Source of the DNA: Acholoe squamosa
Lineage: Eukaryota; Annelida; Polychaeta; Phyllodocida; Polynoidae
Direction of reading: 5' to 3'
Assembly (NCBI GenBank): GCA_949317995.1
Contig: OX439041.1
Location: forward strand, 9,994,001 to 10,058,000
DNA: 64,000 bases
Part shown: positions 21,400 through 32,720 of the stretch, one piece after another
Layout: every line of letters starts with the position of its first letter
Numbering within the stretch: position 1 is the stretch's first letter
Program-made: the position numbers and the translations under genes
Notes under the pieces: generated by a model
What the model saw: the letters and a program-made list of their open reading frames with translations, nothing else
What the model was told of the DNA's origin: nothing
Database searches by the model: none

Positions 21400-21466
21400 T
21401 ACACTCTATTTTTAAACAAGGCAGTTGGCTTTTCAGTCTAATGTGGTGGGTGCAAGGTGAATATTG
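21400..21466 (+). mobile_element. Fragment of 360-bp MITE
   Basis: AAACAAGGCAGTTGGCTTTT and TCAGTCTAATGTGGTGGGTG match the inner part of the 360-bp MITE (compare 12700-12760). The ends are missing. Confidence 0.5.
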
Positions 21467-21539
21467 GCATTATAATTTGGAGGGTAGACCAGTCTATTGC
21501 AGCTTGTTTACACCATTTAACACAAGGTCCATCACGAAT

Positions 21540-22060
21540 TGATGGCAATCCACTTGGATTAAGCCTTAAGTAAATCTGCCCCTCGATTTTCCAGGGTATT
21601 AACAGCAGGAAGGAAGTGATCTATCAAGGTTGATGTTAATGTGTTCTGGGGTCAATTTCTCATTGGTCTTTTCTCCAACAGCAGAGATCACACTTGGCCA
21701 GAAACCATAGGGAAGTTCAGCTGCTCTCAATTAATAACTAAGATCTTATTTGTGTTTTGTACTGACGGGCTTCCCTAGCCCACTTAAAAAGGTCTGTATC
21801 TCCTCTTTCCTATCCCCTCGGATGTGTATGGTGCACATATGCGTGGGCACTGACATTCATCTGTGAAATTGTGTAATGTCGTTCTTGCCATGAATATGAC
21901 CTTAGCTGTCGAAATGGCGTTAAACATCTATTACTAACTCACTCACTTTTGTACTGACAGATGGAAAGATCCTTAATTTGCATGGTCAGAGTATTTCTAT
22001 TTGGTTTCACATAGTTTTCCCTTTGACAAGAAGGTTCCACGAAAATGTAATGCACTTAGC
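21540..22060 (+). repeat. Unit U copy interrupted by SINE
   Basis: The modules AAATCTGCCCCTCGA...CCAGGGTATT, GGAAGTGATCTATCAAGG, TCTTTTCTCCAACAGCAG and, past the SINE, ACTGACAGATGGAAAGATCC follow the same order as 28955-29200 and 35100-35330. SINE copy C splits it at GTACTGACA. Confidence 0.6.
21767..21946 (+). mobile_element. SINE 'CTTCCC' family, copy C, 12-bp TSD
   Basis: A 180-bp insert from GGGCTTCCCTAGCCCACTTA to a (CTCA)n tail. Flanking duplications TTTTGTACTGAC lie at 21755-21766 and 21947-21958. It is the cleanest copy of the family in its expected orientation, and it lies inside a unit U copy whose other copies lack it. Confidence 0.88.
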
Positions 22061-22354
22061 TGACCTTTGAATGAAATAGGGATACATTTAAGTTGCAAAT
22101 TTGCAAGAGATTTGCTTTGCACTGCAGAATGTAGGCTGGAAAATAATTACTGACAAACTGACTGATGTGGGAAAATTCTGATTTGATGATTTACAAATCG
22201 ATGGAGGCATAGAATAAATCTGTCTCTGCAGCAACCGGGGGTATTAACAACCCAGCAAATTGTCGTTATCTGTCGCCATGATTGGTCATCAATGGTGACT
22301 CCTTTCTGAGTGATAACTCCCTGCGTCATCTTTCGCCACTGTGTGTCAGTCTCA

Positions 22355-22755
22355 CATGGCATGGCGATTTATCACAACAGTCGCCAACATGATCTCACTC
22401 ACTGCGTGAGTATGTGCCACCCCTTGTCATCCCTCACAAAGCATGGTGACTTATCACCACCATCGCCAACATGGATCTAACTCACTACGTGAGTATGTGC
22501 CACTGCCTGTCAACTCTCAGTCAGAATGGCAACCTTTCACCTGCATTGCCACATGGCTCTCACTCACTGCGTGAGTGTGTATCACTCCTAGTTAATCTTC
22601 TCTCAAAATGGCGACTTATCACCACCATTGCCAACATTGGTCTCACTCAATATGTGAATTTGTGTCACTCCAAGTCAATGCTCTCTGAGGATTACATCAT
22701 CTGTCACTCACTCTCACTCACAGTGGCAACTTATCACCACCATTGCCAAAGTTGT
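22355..22755. repeat. ~85-bp degenerate tandem repeat, 5 units
   Basis: TGGCGACTTATCACCACC-like starts occur near 22362, 22446, 22527, 22609 and 22724. Each is followed by ATTGCCAACAT and CTCACTCACTGCGTGAGT, the latter an imperfect palindrome. A 95-codon ORF crosses it but simply translates the repeat. Confidence 0.75.
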
Positions 22756-23107
22756 TGAGACAGCACCACTGTTCAACATGTAGCCTATCTAGGAAGTGTG
22801 GGCCTGAAGTATAAGTCCCATACGTATCAAATGTGCTTTGTTTCACACTGATTTCCATGTAATACTTCAGAGTTGAATCAAACAAGATTATATAGAGAGA
22901 ATATCAATTGAATTTAGATAGAAGTATCTCTAAAATGAAAGCAACTATCCATAAACACCTTTTCTCTGGTTACAGGAAAAATACATAGGGAAATATCAAC
23001 ATGAACACCTTGTCTGTGGTTAGAGGGAAGATACATAAGGCAATACCTTCTCTGGCAAAACATAATTTGATCTGGCAGATGTGAGGTTGCATGATTACCA
23101 ATGTTGA

Positions 23108-23790
23108 TAATCATGAGCTTTTCATCTAACAAGGTGAGTGATCACCAGCGGCGCCATCACTGGTGAGTCTGAGTGATCACCACTCTCGCCATCCATGGTG
23201 AACCTGCGCTATGACGTGGTGCGCGTTTCATCTAGCGAGGTGAGTGATCAACCGCCTTGCCATCCCTGGTGAGTGTGCGTCATCACGATCCTCGCCAACC
23301 GTGGTGAACATGCGCTATGGCATGGTGTGCATTTCATCTAGCGAGGTGAGTGATCACTCGTGTCGCCATCCCTGGTGAGTGTGGGTGATCAAGATCCTCA
23401 CGAGGTACGCGTTTTATCTAGCGAGGTGACTGATCACAGTCCTTGCCATCCGTGGTGAATGTGCATTATGACGTGGTGTGCGTCTCATCTAGCGAAGTGA
23501 GTGATCACTCATGTCGCCATCCCTGGTGAGGATGAGTGATCACTCATGTCGCCATCCCTGGTGAGGATGAGTGATCACGATCCTCGTCATCCCTGGTGAA
23601 CATGTGCTATAACGAGGTGCGTGTTTCATCTAGCGAGGTGAGTGATCACCCATGTCGCCATCCCTGGTGAGTCTGAGTGATCACCATCCTCGCCATCTGA
23701 GGTGAGGCCATGTGATCACCACCATTGCTATTCCTGGTGATCTTGTGCTATAGCGACGTCGTGTTCCATCTAGCGACATGTGTGAGCCAC
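23108..23790. repeat. Degenerate satellite rich in GAGGTGAGTGATCA
   Basis: TTTCATCTAGCGAGGTGAGT recurs at about 23119, 23227, 23333, 23411, 23483, 23626 and 23765. In between, GTCGCCATCCCTGGTGAGTG sub-repeats recur about every 37-60 bases. Many units carry the perfect palindrome GTGATCAC. AG|GTGAGT is also a strong splice-donor consensus. It resembles the array at 22355-22755 in using CGCCA and TGAGTG words. No ORF. Confidence 0.8.
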
Positions 23791-24065
23791 TTCACACAGG
23801 TTGACGAGGAGTCACGACAATTTGCTGGGAAGAGAAGGGAAATGATCTGTCCCAGCCGATTTGTCCCTGGAATGATTTTTTAGCTTGATCTTCTTTTGCA
23901 AAGTAAGAAATCTCAGAGTCTGATGAAGAACTATTTACAAACAACAGTAATTTAGCACATTACAGCCTTTTGTCCCACTAGCCGATCACATTACATGAAT
24001 GAAGCTGTGGTGAGCATGCTCGTCAGAAGGTTATTTCAAAAAAACATTCACAGCACGCTGTAAAA

Positions 24066-24180
24066 AGTAACTGTTGAATCTACCAGGGATCCTTGTTAAA
24101 CTGAACAGTGAACCACCATATTTGAAAACCAGGGGGCCTGTGTGGTTTTTACAAGAAAACCCCCAGGTGGCAGTGAGTCA
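24066..24180 (+). repeat. One-ended copy of 'AACTGTTGAATC' element
   Basis: GTAACTGTTGAATCTACCAG, then GGATCCTTGTTAAACTGAAC, match the left ends of the elements at 27757 and 34517. The matching right end was not found nearby. Confidence 0.45.
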
Positions 24181-24302
24181 GTCAGTGAGTCAGCGAGCCA
24201 GTTAGTCAGTTAGGGTTATTCAGGCCCAGCTCTATAGCTAAGGTCACATTCATGGTGGGGAATCTAGATAAGATATCACTTTTACAAATGAGGACATATG
24301 GG

Positions 24303-24606
24303 CACTGAAAACATGGAAGATCTGAAAGTAGTCAGCAGTGACTACTTTAGGTCCTCAAGTTGACGACACCTAAAACTACAACTTTAGGTAGTCAAAATGA
24401 CTACTTTAGGTCATCATTCTGACGACCTGATACGACAATATGGCGACTCTGTACTGTCAGTATTGTCATCCTGACAACTCAGGTCATCAGGATAATGACC
24501 TAAAGTCGTCATTTTGACAACCTAAAGTTGTAGTTTTAGGTATCGTCAACTTGAGGACCTAATGTAGTCACTGCTGACTAGTTTCAGATCTTCCATGTTT
24601 TCAGTG
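24303..24606. mobile_element. 304-bp foldback element, ~125-bp arms
   Basis: It begins CACTGAAAACATGGAAGATC and ends with the complement GATCTTCCATGTTTTCAGTG. The arms carry matching inverted blocks (AGTAGTCAGCAGTGACTAC against TAGTCACTGCTGACTA, ACCTAAAACTACAACTTTAG against TAAAGTTGTAGTTTTAGGT) around a ~50-base spacer. No clear target duplication. Non-coding. Confidence 0.85.
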
Positions 24607-24654
24607 TGGATATCTATGCATATGGACATCGGACACATGCTGGGGGATAGGTAA

Positions 24655-24905
24655 GAAAAGACAAAGAGAATGTACTCATGCGTTAAGTGCACTGTAAGGT
24701 AATTCTTCCCTTCTCTCTCTTTGTCCTGGGGGGAGGGCACAATGCTTCTAATAGGCAAGCATAAATCATACATTCATGGGAACAACTCTTGAATACTGTA
24801 CGGGGGTCAACTGCACCCTGTGCTCTTTTGTTAGCCCATATGGGGACGGGGAACGATGGTAAAAGCACTCTTGTGAAGAAGAGTGACTCCACAGCTATTC
24901 CTTTA
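24655..24905. repeat. Dispersed repeat V, uninterrupted copy
   Basis: TTAAGTGCACTGTAAGGTAA through ATAGGCAAGCATAAATCATA and on to GAAGAAGAGTGACTCC. The same sequence is split at 25425-25511 and 26214-26333 in the second copy. Confidence 0.75.
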
Positions 24906-24979
24906 TTTTGGGACTCTTACCCCTGTGCCTAGTCAGTTCTTCTTGGAATAGTGTAGGAGGGCTGAGGCTAAGATCGATG

Positions 24980-25105
24980 TGATCTTAGTGCTGGCTAGGA
25001 TATGTGAACCCAGTCAACTCTTAAGATCGCTTAATAGGATAAGGCTGATTTATTCCTAAGATCGCTGGGTTAGTGATCCCAGGATGTTTTGAATTAAGCT
25101 CCAGG
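24980..25105 (+). mobile_element. R-element, right-end fragment
   Basis: It carries TAAGATCGCTTAATAGGATA and ends CCCAGGATGTTTTGAATTAAG...CTCCAG, matching in reverse the left part of the full R-element at 52134. It abuts another R-element end tail to head, creating perfect 18-bp arms (25078-25095 and 25111-25128) around 15 bases. Confidence 0.6.
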
Positions 25106-25370
25106 AGGTCAATTCAAAACATCCTGGGTTTTCTACCCCTGCGATCTTAGTGTACGCACATATCATAAGACCTGGCCAGTCTACCCTATCTAATGCAGTG
25201 GTTGAGGCCTGTCAGGAATACCAAGTCCTGGGATCACTTCACTATTCCTTTTCCAGCGCTAAGATCACTGCGATCTTAGTGAAAAAATTGCATAGTGGTT
25301 TCACCTGAGTACAAGAGCACTTACAGGGATACTCCTGATCGAAAGAGTGAATAGCCTGCTGCATACATAT
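25106..25370 (-). mobile_element. R-element, second copy, uninterrupted at the CACTG insertion point
   Basis: In reverse relative to 52134-53367: GGAGGTCAATTCAAAACATC, CCCCTGCGATCTTAGTG, GGCCAGTCTACCCTATCTAA, TAAGATCACTGCGATCTTAG and CATAGTGGTTTCACCTGAGT follow the same order. At about 25305-25325 it reads CTGAGTACAAGAGCA without the 897-bp insert found at 52260, so it is the empty site for that insertion. Confidence 0.7.
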
Positions 25371-25424
25371 ATAGAGGGGGGAGGACATTTGCTGAGTGTC
25401 CTTGAGGGCTCTTAGGGCTACTCA

Positions 25425-26333
25425 TGTGTTAAGTGCACTGTAAGGTAATTCTTCTCTCTCTTTGTCCTTGGGGGGGGCATAATGCTTCTAATAGGCAAGC
25501 ATAAATCATATTTATTTCTGAGTCAAGGGGTGACTAGAACTTAACTCCTACCTCTTTTGAAGGGCATACTTCTTCCCTTCTTTTGTCCTCTTCCCCAAAA
25601 CACTCCTTCTCTTGAAAATTTTATTTAAAAAAAACTTACTCTAAGAAGAAAAAAAAATGGCACCCAAGGGAAATTTATTTCTGGTGTTTATTTCATAAGG
25701 GGCGAAGACTTTCCCATATATGTTAAGTAGTCTCCATACATTACTTTTTTTTATGACATTCTAGTATTTTTTTTATGAAAACACCAGATTTCCCAGCCCC
25801 AAAATATGCTGAAGAGTGTCCACTTCATTTCATTTCGTTAGAAAGTAGCTACGTTTTTTTGACCAGGTATTTTCATGCGGATGTAAATTTGGTTGAAAAC
25901 AAATTATAAGTTCCATTATCATAGCCATGGATCCCTTAGAAATAATAGGAGTATTCACTCTTAAATTCTCTCTCTTTACGGCTGAATCACGTTATTATAA
26001 TCCCATATTAGACTACATGGCCTAATATTAAGAAGCATATGGAGATTATCAGAACCTCATATAACGAGAAAAGAAAATACAAAAAGGAAAAAACTTTCAT
26101 GTACATGTCGCTACAAATAGCTTGCTTACCTCCACATAGATCCTATCTGACTGACCAACTACGGGCCTGTTCTTCTCTCCTGACCCATCCTTGTCAAGTA
26201 CAGATCTCAATCTATTCATGGGAACAACACTTGAATACTGTACAGGGTCAAGTGCACCCTGTGCTCTTTTATTAGCTCATATGGGGATGGGGAACGATGG
26301 TATAAACACTGTTGTGAAGAAGAGTGACTCCAA
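25425..26333. repeat. Dispersed repeat V, copy split by ~700 bp
   Basis: The left part (25425-25511) ends ...AAGCATAAATCATA and the right part resumes at about 26214 with TTCATGGGAACAACACTTGA, contiguous in the copy at 24655-24905. The ~700 intervening bases have no ORF of note and no clear terminal repeats or target duplication, so the nature of the insertion is open. Confidence 0.6.
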
Positions 26334-26420
26334 TCTTAAGATCCCTTAATAGGATAAGGCAGAATACTTCCTAAGATCACTGAGGTTGCAATCCCGGGAC
26401 CTTTTGAATTAACCTCCAGA
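26333..26420 (+). mobile_element. R-element, right-end fragment 2
   Basis: TTAAGATCCCTTAATAGGAT, CTAAGATCACTGAGGTTG and CTTTTGAATTAACCTCCAG match the terminal part of the R-element. The rest is missing. Confidence 0.55.
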
Positions 26421-27756
26421 CCAACCCTCTTTATTCTGGAAAAAGGAAGACTTTTTATTTATTTGACTAAACCCCTAAACCACTTCTTGACTGACATTCA
26501 CATACATTCTCATTGAATGAACCTCATGCCCCTAAGGAGTACTATGGTCATTTGGGGATACCAAGAAAAAGGCATTTCTCAAGATGGTACAACTAGATCC
26601 CTTCAAATCATAGTGGGATCACTCACTGTAAAGCCATTTCACATTTGTCGCTAGTGGTCACTGTTATTTGCACTGATACAACTGCCCTACCAAACCCTAT
26701 GCACTTACAACATCAAGTGCTGATCATTCAGAGCAGTCGTAGTGCATTACCTACAATCACCCACTCTAAATTTAAGGGTTTTAAATCCTACTGGCTGTGT
26801 TCAGTCATACCATATTCAGAAATGTCCTCCAGAGAAAGAACAGAGTACCATCCTTTAGAACACAAAAAAAAACAGTAAAATACAAAATTATAAAATATTA
26901 TTCTACACCACATCCAATTATCAGAAATATGATGCCTGTCATTTCTTGTAGGTACAGGATAGGAATAAAGGAGAACTATTGAATTATCATCAATGAGATT
27001 ATATCAGACAGATTCATGATTCCTCAGATCTTATCCAGATTAAAACTGACAAAAAACCGAGTGAACTATGTCTGTTCATAATACCAGACCAGGAAGGCAT
27101 GTCTCAATATAGAAGACTCCCAATACTTTAGAGTTTTGCATTTATAATCATATATATCCGCTGGAAATAGATTGGGCAAAGTATAGTTTTAAGTGAACAA
27201 AGCTACAGAGACTTCCAGGTCTCTCTAGGACACAGTTAGGGCCAATGACAACATAATTTAGCATCAACATTAACTTGCAAATGGCCAACATATAAGTTTC
27301 ATTTAGTTTTGTAGCCAAGTAGATGGATTTATATTTTTCAAATGTAAAATAACGGTCACAACCCCCCTGTTTTTTTTATCGGTTTTTATTACTGATAAAT
27401 AAATCAAGTGTGGAGCACTTACAAACATTTAAAGTGTCAGAGTGGATCGTCTTTTCTTCATTTACCTTCTTTTATATGGACAATAACATAGATATATAAA
27501 TTCTTTGCTTACATCATCAAACAGATCATACGGCATAGTATAGTATAAAAAGCAGAGTCATCTTTGAATAACTCCTAACTAATTCTACATACTAACAATG
27601 TTCAATTCCTCCAAATGCTAATAACATTGTCAGATCTAACTGGTTACTAACATCATTCAGTAAAAGTGAGGGTAGGATAGAAATAAGTCTTACTGTCACT
27701 AAAACTATCAATATTTCTACTCTCTAACGTTACTGTCATCAAATAAACACTCTCAG
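26421..27756. other. No recognised gene
   Basis: AT-rich sequence; short ORFs (26645-26878, 26797-26982) lack any domain or repeat support. Nothing else recognised. Confidence 0.4.
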
Positions 27757-28912
27757 AAATAACTGTTGAATCTACTAGGGATCATTGTAAAGCTGAAAAA
27801 AAATCATTGTAATTGCATTGAAGTGAAGCAGTGTATTTTCTACAATGAAGCAGCAAAGTACACAATTTGGTACAAGGAATCTCCGTGAAGATGAATGGAT
27901 ATCTGGCCACTATGGAAAAAAGATTTCACCATTATTTTGATTTTTTTATTTTACAGTGAATGGAGATGGAAGATTGCATTCAAGAAAATGTGACACAATG
28001 ACACGGTCCATATGGTAAAATCTAACACAGTAATTGCACATGGGACCCATGCAGGGGCAGATCGATTCCATCTACAGTCCGAAAAGGGTTAATTGCCCCT
28101 TGGTTTGCAGTGGGTCAGCAGACTGTCCCTTATCACCGTGGGACAAATTGGGTTTCAGGGTACCCTTAACATTAGGTGTAGTGTGCCTGATGGCCACTGA
28201 TAGCATTAGGTGGAGCAAAGGGTGATTTAACCCTAAATATGGAAAGCACATTTAACATTCAATGGTTATTGATCAGTTTTTTTCAACAATTTCAAATCAG
28301 ATAGGATGGATGTGTTATATGCAGTCTTAGACTGTTATATTGGGTCTTCGTTGACATTTTAGGAAATATCGAAAAGTGTAATTGCTTTGAATCTATTTTG
28401 TGTAAAGTATGCTAATTCATTTCAGCTTCGATAACTGTGGAATTAAGAACCCTTTGTCTCATGTTTATTTAGATGTGCTTGCTGATGACTAAAAACCTAA
28501 CCTTAATAAATCTTCTGAATGACAAAATCCCGTGCAAAACATTTAAACTCTGCCAACAATGTAAGGTACTGCATTATGTTGACAAATGTCATGTCCTTTT
28601 AAACAAATTCTCAGGATGGGACATGAAACTTTTCACAGACACAGCTGAACCCTAAAGGCTCCATAAATAAAGATTGCCACAGGATGTTTACTACAAGATA
28701 TGCACTGTGAAAATAAATGTTGTCAAAATAATGATGGAATCCTTGTCCCAAAGTTTCCAAAGATCTGTCATTATTTTCACAGAGATTTCTAGTGCCATCA
28801 TATTTCCACCTGGTGCTTATTGTAAAAACTACACTCTCTCCTTTTTTATAAGTATGGTGACTTACACTTCCATTTTACAAGGATCCCTCGTACATTAAGC
28901 AGTTATTTTTCA
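27757..28912. mobile_element. Large element with AACTGTTGAATC inverted ends
   Basis: The left end GAAATAACTGTTGAATCTAC and following GGGATCATTGTAAA mirror the right end TTTACAAGGATCCCTCGTAC, then TTAAGCAGTTATTTTTC. The interior holds the repeat paired with 20405-20560 and no coding sequence I recognise. Similar ends flank the shorter element at 34517-35078. Confidence 0.5.
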
Positions 28913-28939
28913 CAGTGTGGTCAACTATGAGCTGACATG

Positions 28940-29580
28940 GCCATCCAATTGAATTAGGAATCTAGTAAATTTCTGTCTCCCTTATCCAGGGTATTGGGTG
29001 AGGAAGGAAGGGATCTAGTCAGGTGGATGCCAATGCGTTTCAGGGTCAATTTTTGTCAGGACCAGCAGTGGCACCACTTGTCCAGAAGTGATAGGTAAAT
29101 ACATTGCGTCTACACTGAAATTGATGCCTAAAATTGTTTGGACCTTATCTGTAATTTGAACTGATGGATAGAAAGACCTCTTTTTTACTTAACCATAATC
29201 TGGTCAGACCTGTCTTGTCTGCTCTTTTGTAGTTGCCTTGACTAGGGGAATGTATCAAGCTTGAATAAATGAGAGATTTTCTAAATAAAATTCACCTTCC
29301 AATGGATTAATGGCACTTGTAGAAAAATGATTATGTGAACATGGAGACATTAATGACTTGAGGGTTAAATTAACAAAGACAGCCCATTTTCACTTGAGAC
29401 CAATGGTTTTGATTGAGTTGGAGAAAAGAAATGCTTGGTAGGACAAAAATACAATACGATGGGTCAGTAGGGAAAGTGCATTGACAGCCTTGCATGAGAG
29501 AAGAACCAGGACAAAGGACAATCTGCTGAGCCTTTTTTATTGAGGTTATGAAAAGCTCAATTATTTGAGAGTTATAAAAG
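28940..29580 (+). repeat. Unit U copy
   Basis: An ordered set of modules: AATTTCTGTCTCCCTTATCC, GGAAGGGATCTAGTCAGG, GAACTGATGGATAGAAAGAC, AAGCTTGAATAAATGA, GACAGCCCATTTTCACTT, TTGGAGAAAAGAAATGCTTG and TGCTGAGCCTTTTTTATTGA. The same order is found at 35085, 38990, 40900, 42880 and 51170, with differing internal losses. No coding. Confidence 0.75.
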
Positions 29581-29722
29581 TACCATCCACAAGGCTGATT
29601 TATCTAATATTCTGAGAATTCTGATGGATTTTTCCAGAACCTTAGACGGAAGTTGAGAGAAACGAGGAATTCTGATACTTGTATCAAGAGTTTTTGAACC
29701 ATGGAAGTATTCTAATGGCCTA

Positions 29723-30611
29723 CACTGAAAAAAGTCTTCCTGACAAAGTGACATGTATACCCATGTCAACTTGATTTGACACAGAGAGCACACGTTGTTG
29801 GGACATGTGCACATATGTCACCATGACAACTGCAGCACACAGTAATCCTCATATGATTTGACATGCCTTAAAATGCCATGTCATCTGTGAGTTGACTAGG
29901 ATCACGGCCATGTTGAAGGCTCTTGACATGTGATGGTTGGACATACATAATTGTTCTAGGATATTCCACTAGATGGGGCAAACAACCATTTTGGTGCCAG
30001 GATCAATCACTACCAAGAGGTACTACTAATACTTGAAACATTTGATGTATCTGTGTCATTTTGTTTTCATGAGGAATAGATCACTAAGGTCTGTAAATAC
30101 TATCAATGAATGGTAGTGAACTCTATTTCATTGTTAAATTTGCACTTGTTATTGAATATCAAAAATGACACCCACAGTCTATAATCTCAGTATCTTCATT
30201 ACATGGAGACAGATGGCATTGCCATGCACCTCCATGCCCTTGTCTTATGGACTGCATAGAGGTCCTCAGTCAAGTAGAAGTTCTGTAGATAGGAAAAAGT
30301 GCCTCAGTGTTGCAGGCCTGTAGGACTATGATATCCCCTGCCTTCTATTATAGGCCTGCCTTGATTGAACCATTAGTACATAGCTATTGACTGCACTTGA
30401 CCCTTACATAATTGTCTCACAGTATTACCTAGCACTCAGGTGAATGGATCAGAAATTTGTGACGTGTCTTCATTACGCATGTCAAGTGGAGTTGACGAAC
30501 CAAATATGAGAGCGTCAACCTCATTCGACGTGCCCTCATGCATGTCATGTGGGAGACAAATTTTGACCTGTGCAGTATGCGTCAAAGCGATCAATGTTCT
30601 TCTCTCTGTGT
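29723..30611 (+). repeat. ~0.9-kb duplication, copy 1
   Basis: From CACTGAAAAAAGTCTTCCTG to TTCTTCTCTCTGTG this matches 37616-38562 almost base for base except for ~80 extra bases there near 38030-38110. It is rich in TGACATG/CATGTCA words. A 70-codon ORF (30440-30652; MNGSEICDVSSLRMSS...) is open in both copies with conservative and non-conservative changes alike; no family is recognised. Confidence 0.85.
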
Positions 30612-30621
30612 ACTCTAAAAA

Positions 30622-31630
30622 GAAGCATTGCAGAGAAAGTATGATCAATTGAATGATAACTACCGGTACCTATTTCTTTGGGTGCCAACTTCATAGAGAA
30701 AATGAATGAAGAATATCTACTAGTAGCTCTGCTAGTTATGAAATTCAAAAACACACAAAACAGCACACAAGTATGATATATATATTATTATTACGTTCTA
30801 CAAAATCAGGCACATGTCGGCCTAGATGGATATTGAGGTTATTGCATTCATGAGAAGCACATATCTTCAGTAACAATCTGCTTTTTGATTCATCAAAATA
30901 TCTTTATTTTCTGATTTTTTTTCTGACTTTTTTTTCCATTTTTAAACCCTTGCATTTCCTTTTCTGTGGAATTAAGTTTAAGCTTTGTTGTACTATTCTG
31001 GCATGTGTCATCATCCTCTCTGAATATACCAAATTAAGGAGAGCCTCACCTACAGGTGATCCCTGTGGTTTATATTTATATAATATCTAGGGATCTTTGA
31101 GGATAATGAAGAAATTCTCAACAAAATTAAGAAGCCTAAAGATTATTAGTACCTATTATCTCATGATTTTCGTTGAGTTGAACTCATTTTTACCACTAAT
31201 CACGTTTACATAGTATAATTGATATACTGCTGAGTCTTAACACCTAAAAATATGAAATTATTGAAATTCTTAATTTTTCCCTTTAGGCCTAACTATCTCA
31301 GCTTAAAAAAATACGGCATGTGCCTGATTTCGTGAAAACACCTCACAGTTACTGTGTGGTGCTGGTATGACTGTTCACTATCTCTAACTCACACCAAGTC
31401 TCAAAACCAGATGTGTTGAAAGCTAATTATCAGCAGAGTTGGGATGGCACGTCCAAGCACCATATCAGCTTTTGTGCAGCAGCTACTGTAATTATAGAAC
31501 TCTACTGAGCAAAGTATATCCAACGCAATGAAACAGTCTCCGGATAAAGCTATCTCTCTATATACATGAACAGGTTTGTATCTAGTCAGGCTTAGTTGGA
31601 GTTCTGAAAGCCATTATTGCTTGCTGATAA
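30622..31630. repeat. Rearranged modules shared with 36930-37400
   Basis: GCATTGCAGAGAAAGTATGA (30626) and ACACACAAAACAGCACACAA (30750) recur at about 36933 and 37075. GTGTTGAAAGCTAATTATCA through GCAGCAGCTACTGTAATTAT (31407-31495) recurs at 37187-37270. Between 30790 and 31360 nothing is recognised. No ORF is supported. Confidence 0.65.
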
Positions 31631-31982
31631 GGCCAAATAAAAAAAAGGTTTGTTTCCCGTAACCCGACCGACCCTAGCGAAACAGGGGCAAAAAAGCACT
31701 TTTTTTTGTGATTTTGGAAGAATTTATGTCTCATTTTTTCACATTTTAAAGACTTTTTTCATTACTTTTTTCCTGTACCTTTTTCATGTTCTTCCCCTCT
31801 CTCACAGTTATCATTTTCCCATCATTATTTTACAATGAAATCAAAGAATTTGATAAATTCATTGATATGTGCCCTAACATTTCCTATGTAAATGTAAAAA
31901 ATATTATTTAAAAAAAAACGACCTACCGACCTTACCATTTCAAATCATGTTACTGGAAACACAACTTTACCTTTTCTTGGCC
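31631..31982 (+). mobile_element. MITE 'GGCCAAA' family, copy 2 (352 bp), TAA TSD
   Basis: GGCCAAATAAAAAAAAGGTT with TGTTTCCCGTAAC at the left mirrors GTTACTGGAAACACAAC and CTTTTCTTGGCC at the right. It is flanked by TAA at 31628-31630 and 31983-31985. The homologous block at 37395-37410 reads TGCTGATAAGGGAAG with one TAA, so the empty site is in this window. The TAA (TWA) duplication is that expected for PIF/Harbinger MITEs. Confidence 0.88.
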
Positions 31983-32419
31983 TAAGGGAAGTGCAATGTA
32001 ACCAGTCTCCTCATTTGCATGTTTGAAATAATCAGTTAAAAGGTGCTGACGAGTCAATTACTGTATGCAAAGCTTTATGTTTTACCGAAAAATCTAAATA
32101 CCTATTAGAATATGTTAGTAATAAGGTGGATAGGGCTTGCAATATCCATGGATGATAATGCATAATTTCCAAAACCAGCATTGAACCAAAGGTCTTTCAG
32201 AAAGATGGCCATCTGTCTTCAGAATCCATGGTGTTGGTTGCAGGAAACACTTGAGTGATCTATGCAGGTAGGTCTTTTATAGTTATCCCCCTGACAGGGA
32301 AGGTCTTATGAAACGGACATGGCCAAAGCCTTTTATCAGTTTATATCCCCTTTTTCATGGAATTAAGATGTCAGGATTAGTAGCATAAGAAAATGACTAC
32401 AATAACTTGAAAACATCAA

Positions 32420-32720
32420 CATGGAGGTTAAATTAACACAGATAGCCCATTTCCTCTGACTGCAAGTGGTTCTGATTGAGATTGAAGAAAGAAACATGCG
32501 TTCTTGACAAGACAAAAACACAATGAAATGAGTTGGTGGAAGAAATGCATTGACATTGTTGAACGAGAAGGAAAAGGGACCAAAATGACACGGCTGTAAG
32601 ACACCTTTTTATTGAGGAAATTTGAGCCTTTACAATGAAGCTAGCTTAGTTCACGTTTTTGGATGTCTCCAAGGAGTCCTGTGCCTCATATGAATGGATT
32701 TATGGTTTAAAGAGATGGCA
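32420..32720 (+). repeat. Unit U fragment
   Basis: GATAGCCCATTTCCTCTGAC, TTCTGATTGAGATTGAAG, TTTTTATTGAGGAAATTTGA and TCCAAGGAGTCCTGTG match the 3' modules of unit U. Confidence 0.65.

Noticed and set aside
22471-22758. 95-codon ORF
   Set aside because: It follows the ~85-bp tandem repeat and has no independent coding signal.
20405-28210. Conserved peptide shared by the 20.4 and 28.1 kb repeats
   Set aside because: The DNA matches but the translated frames do not align, so there is no evidence for coding.
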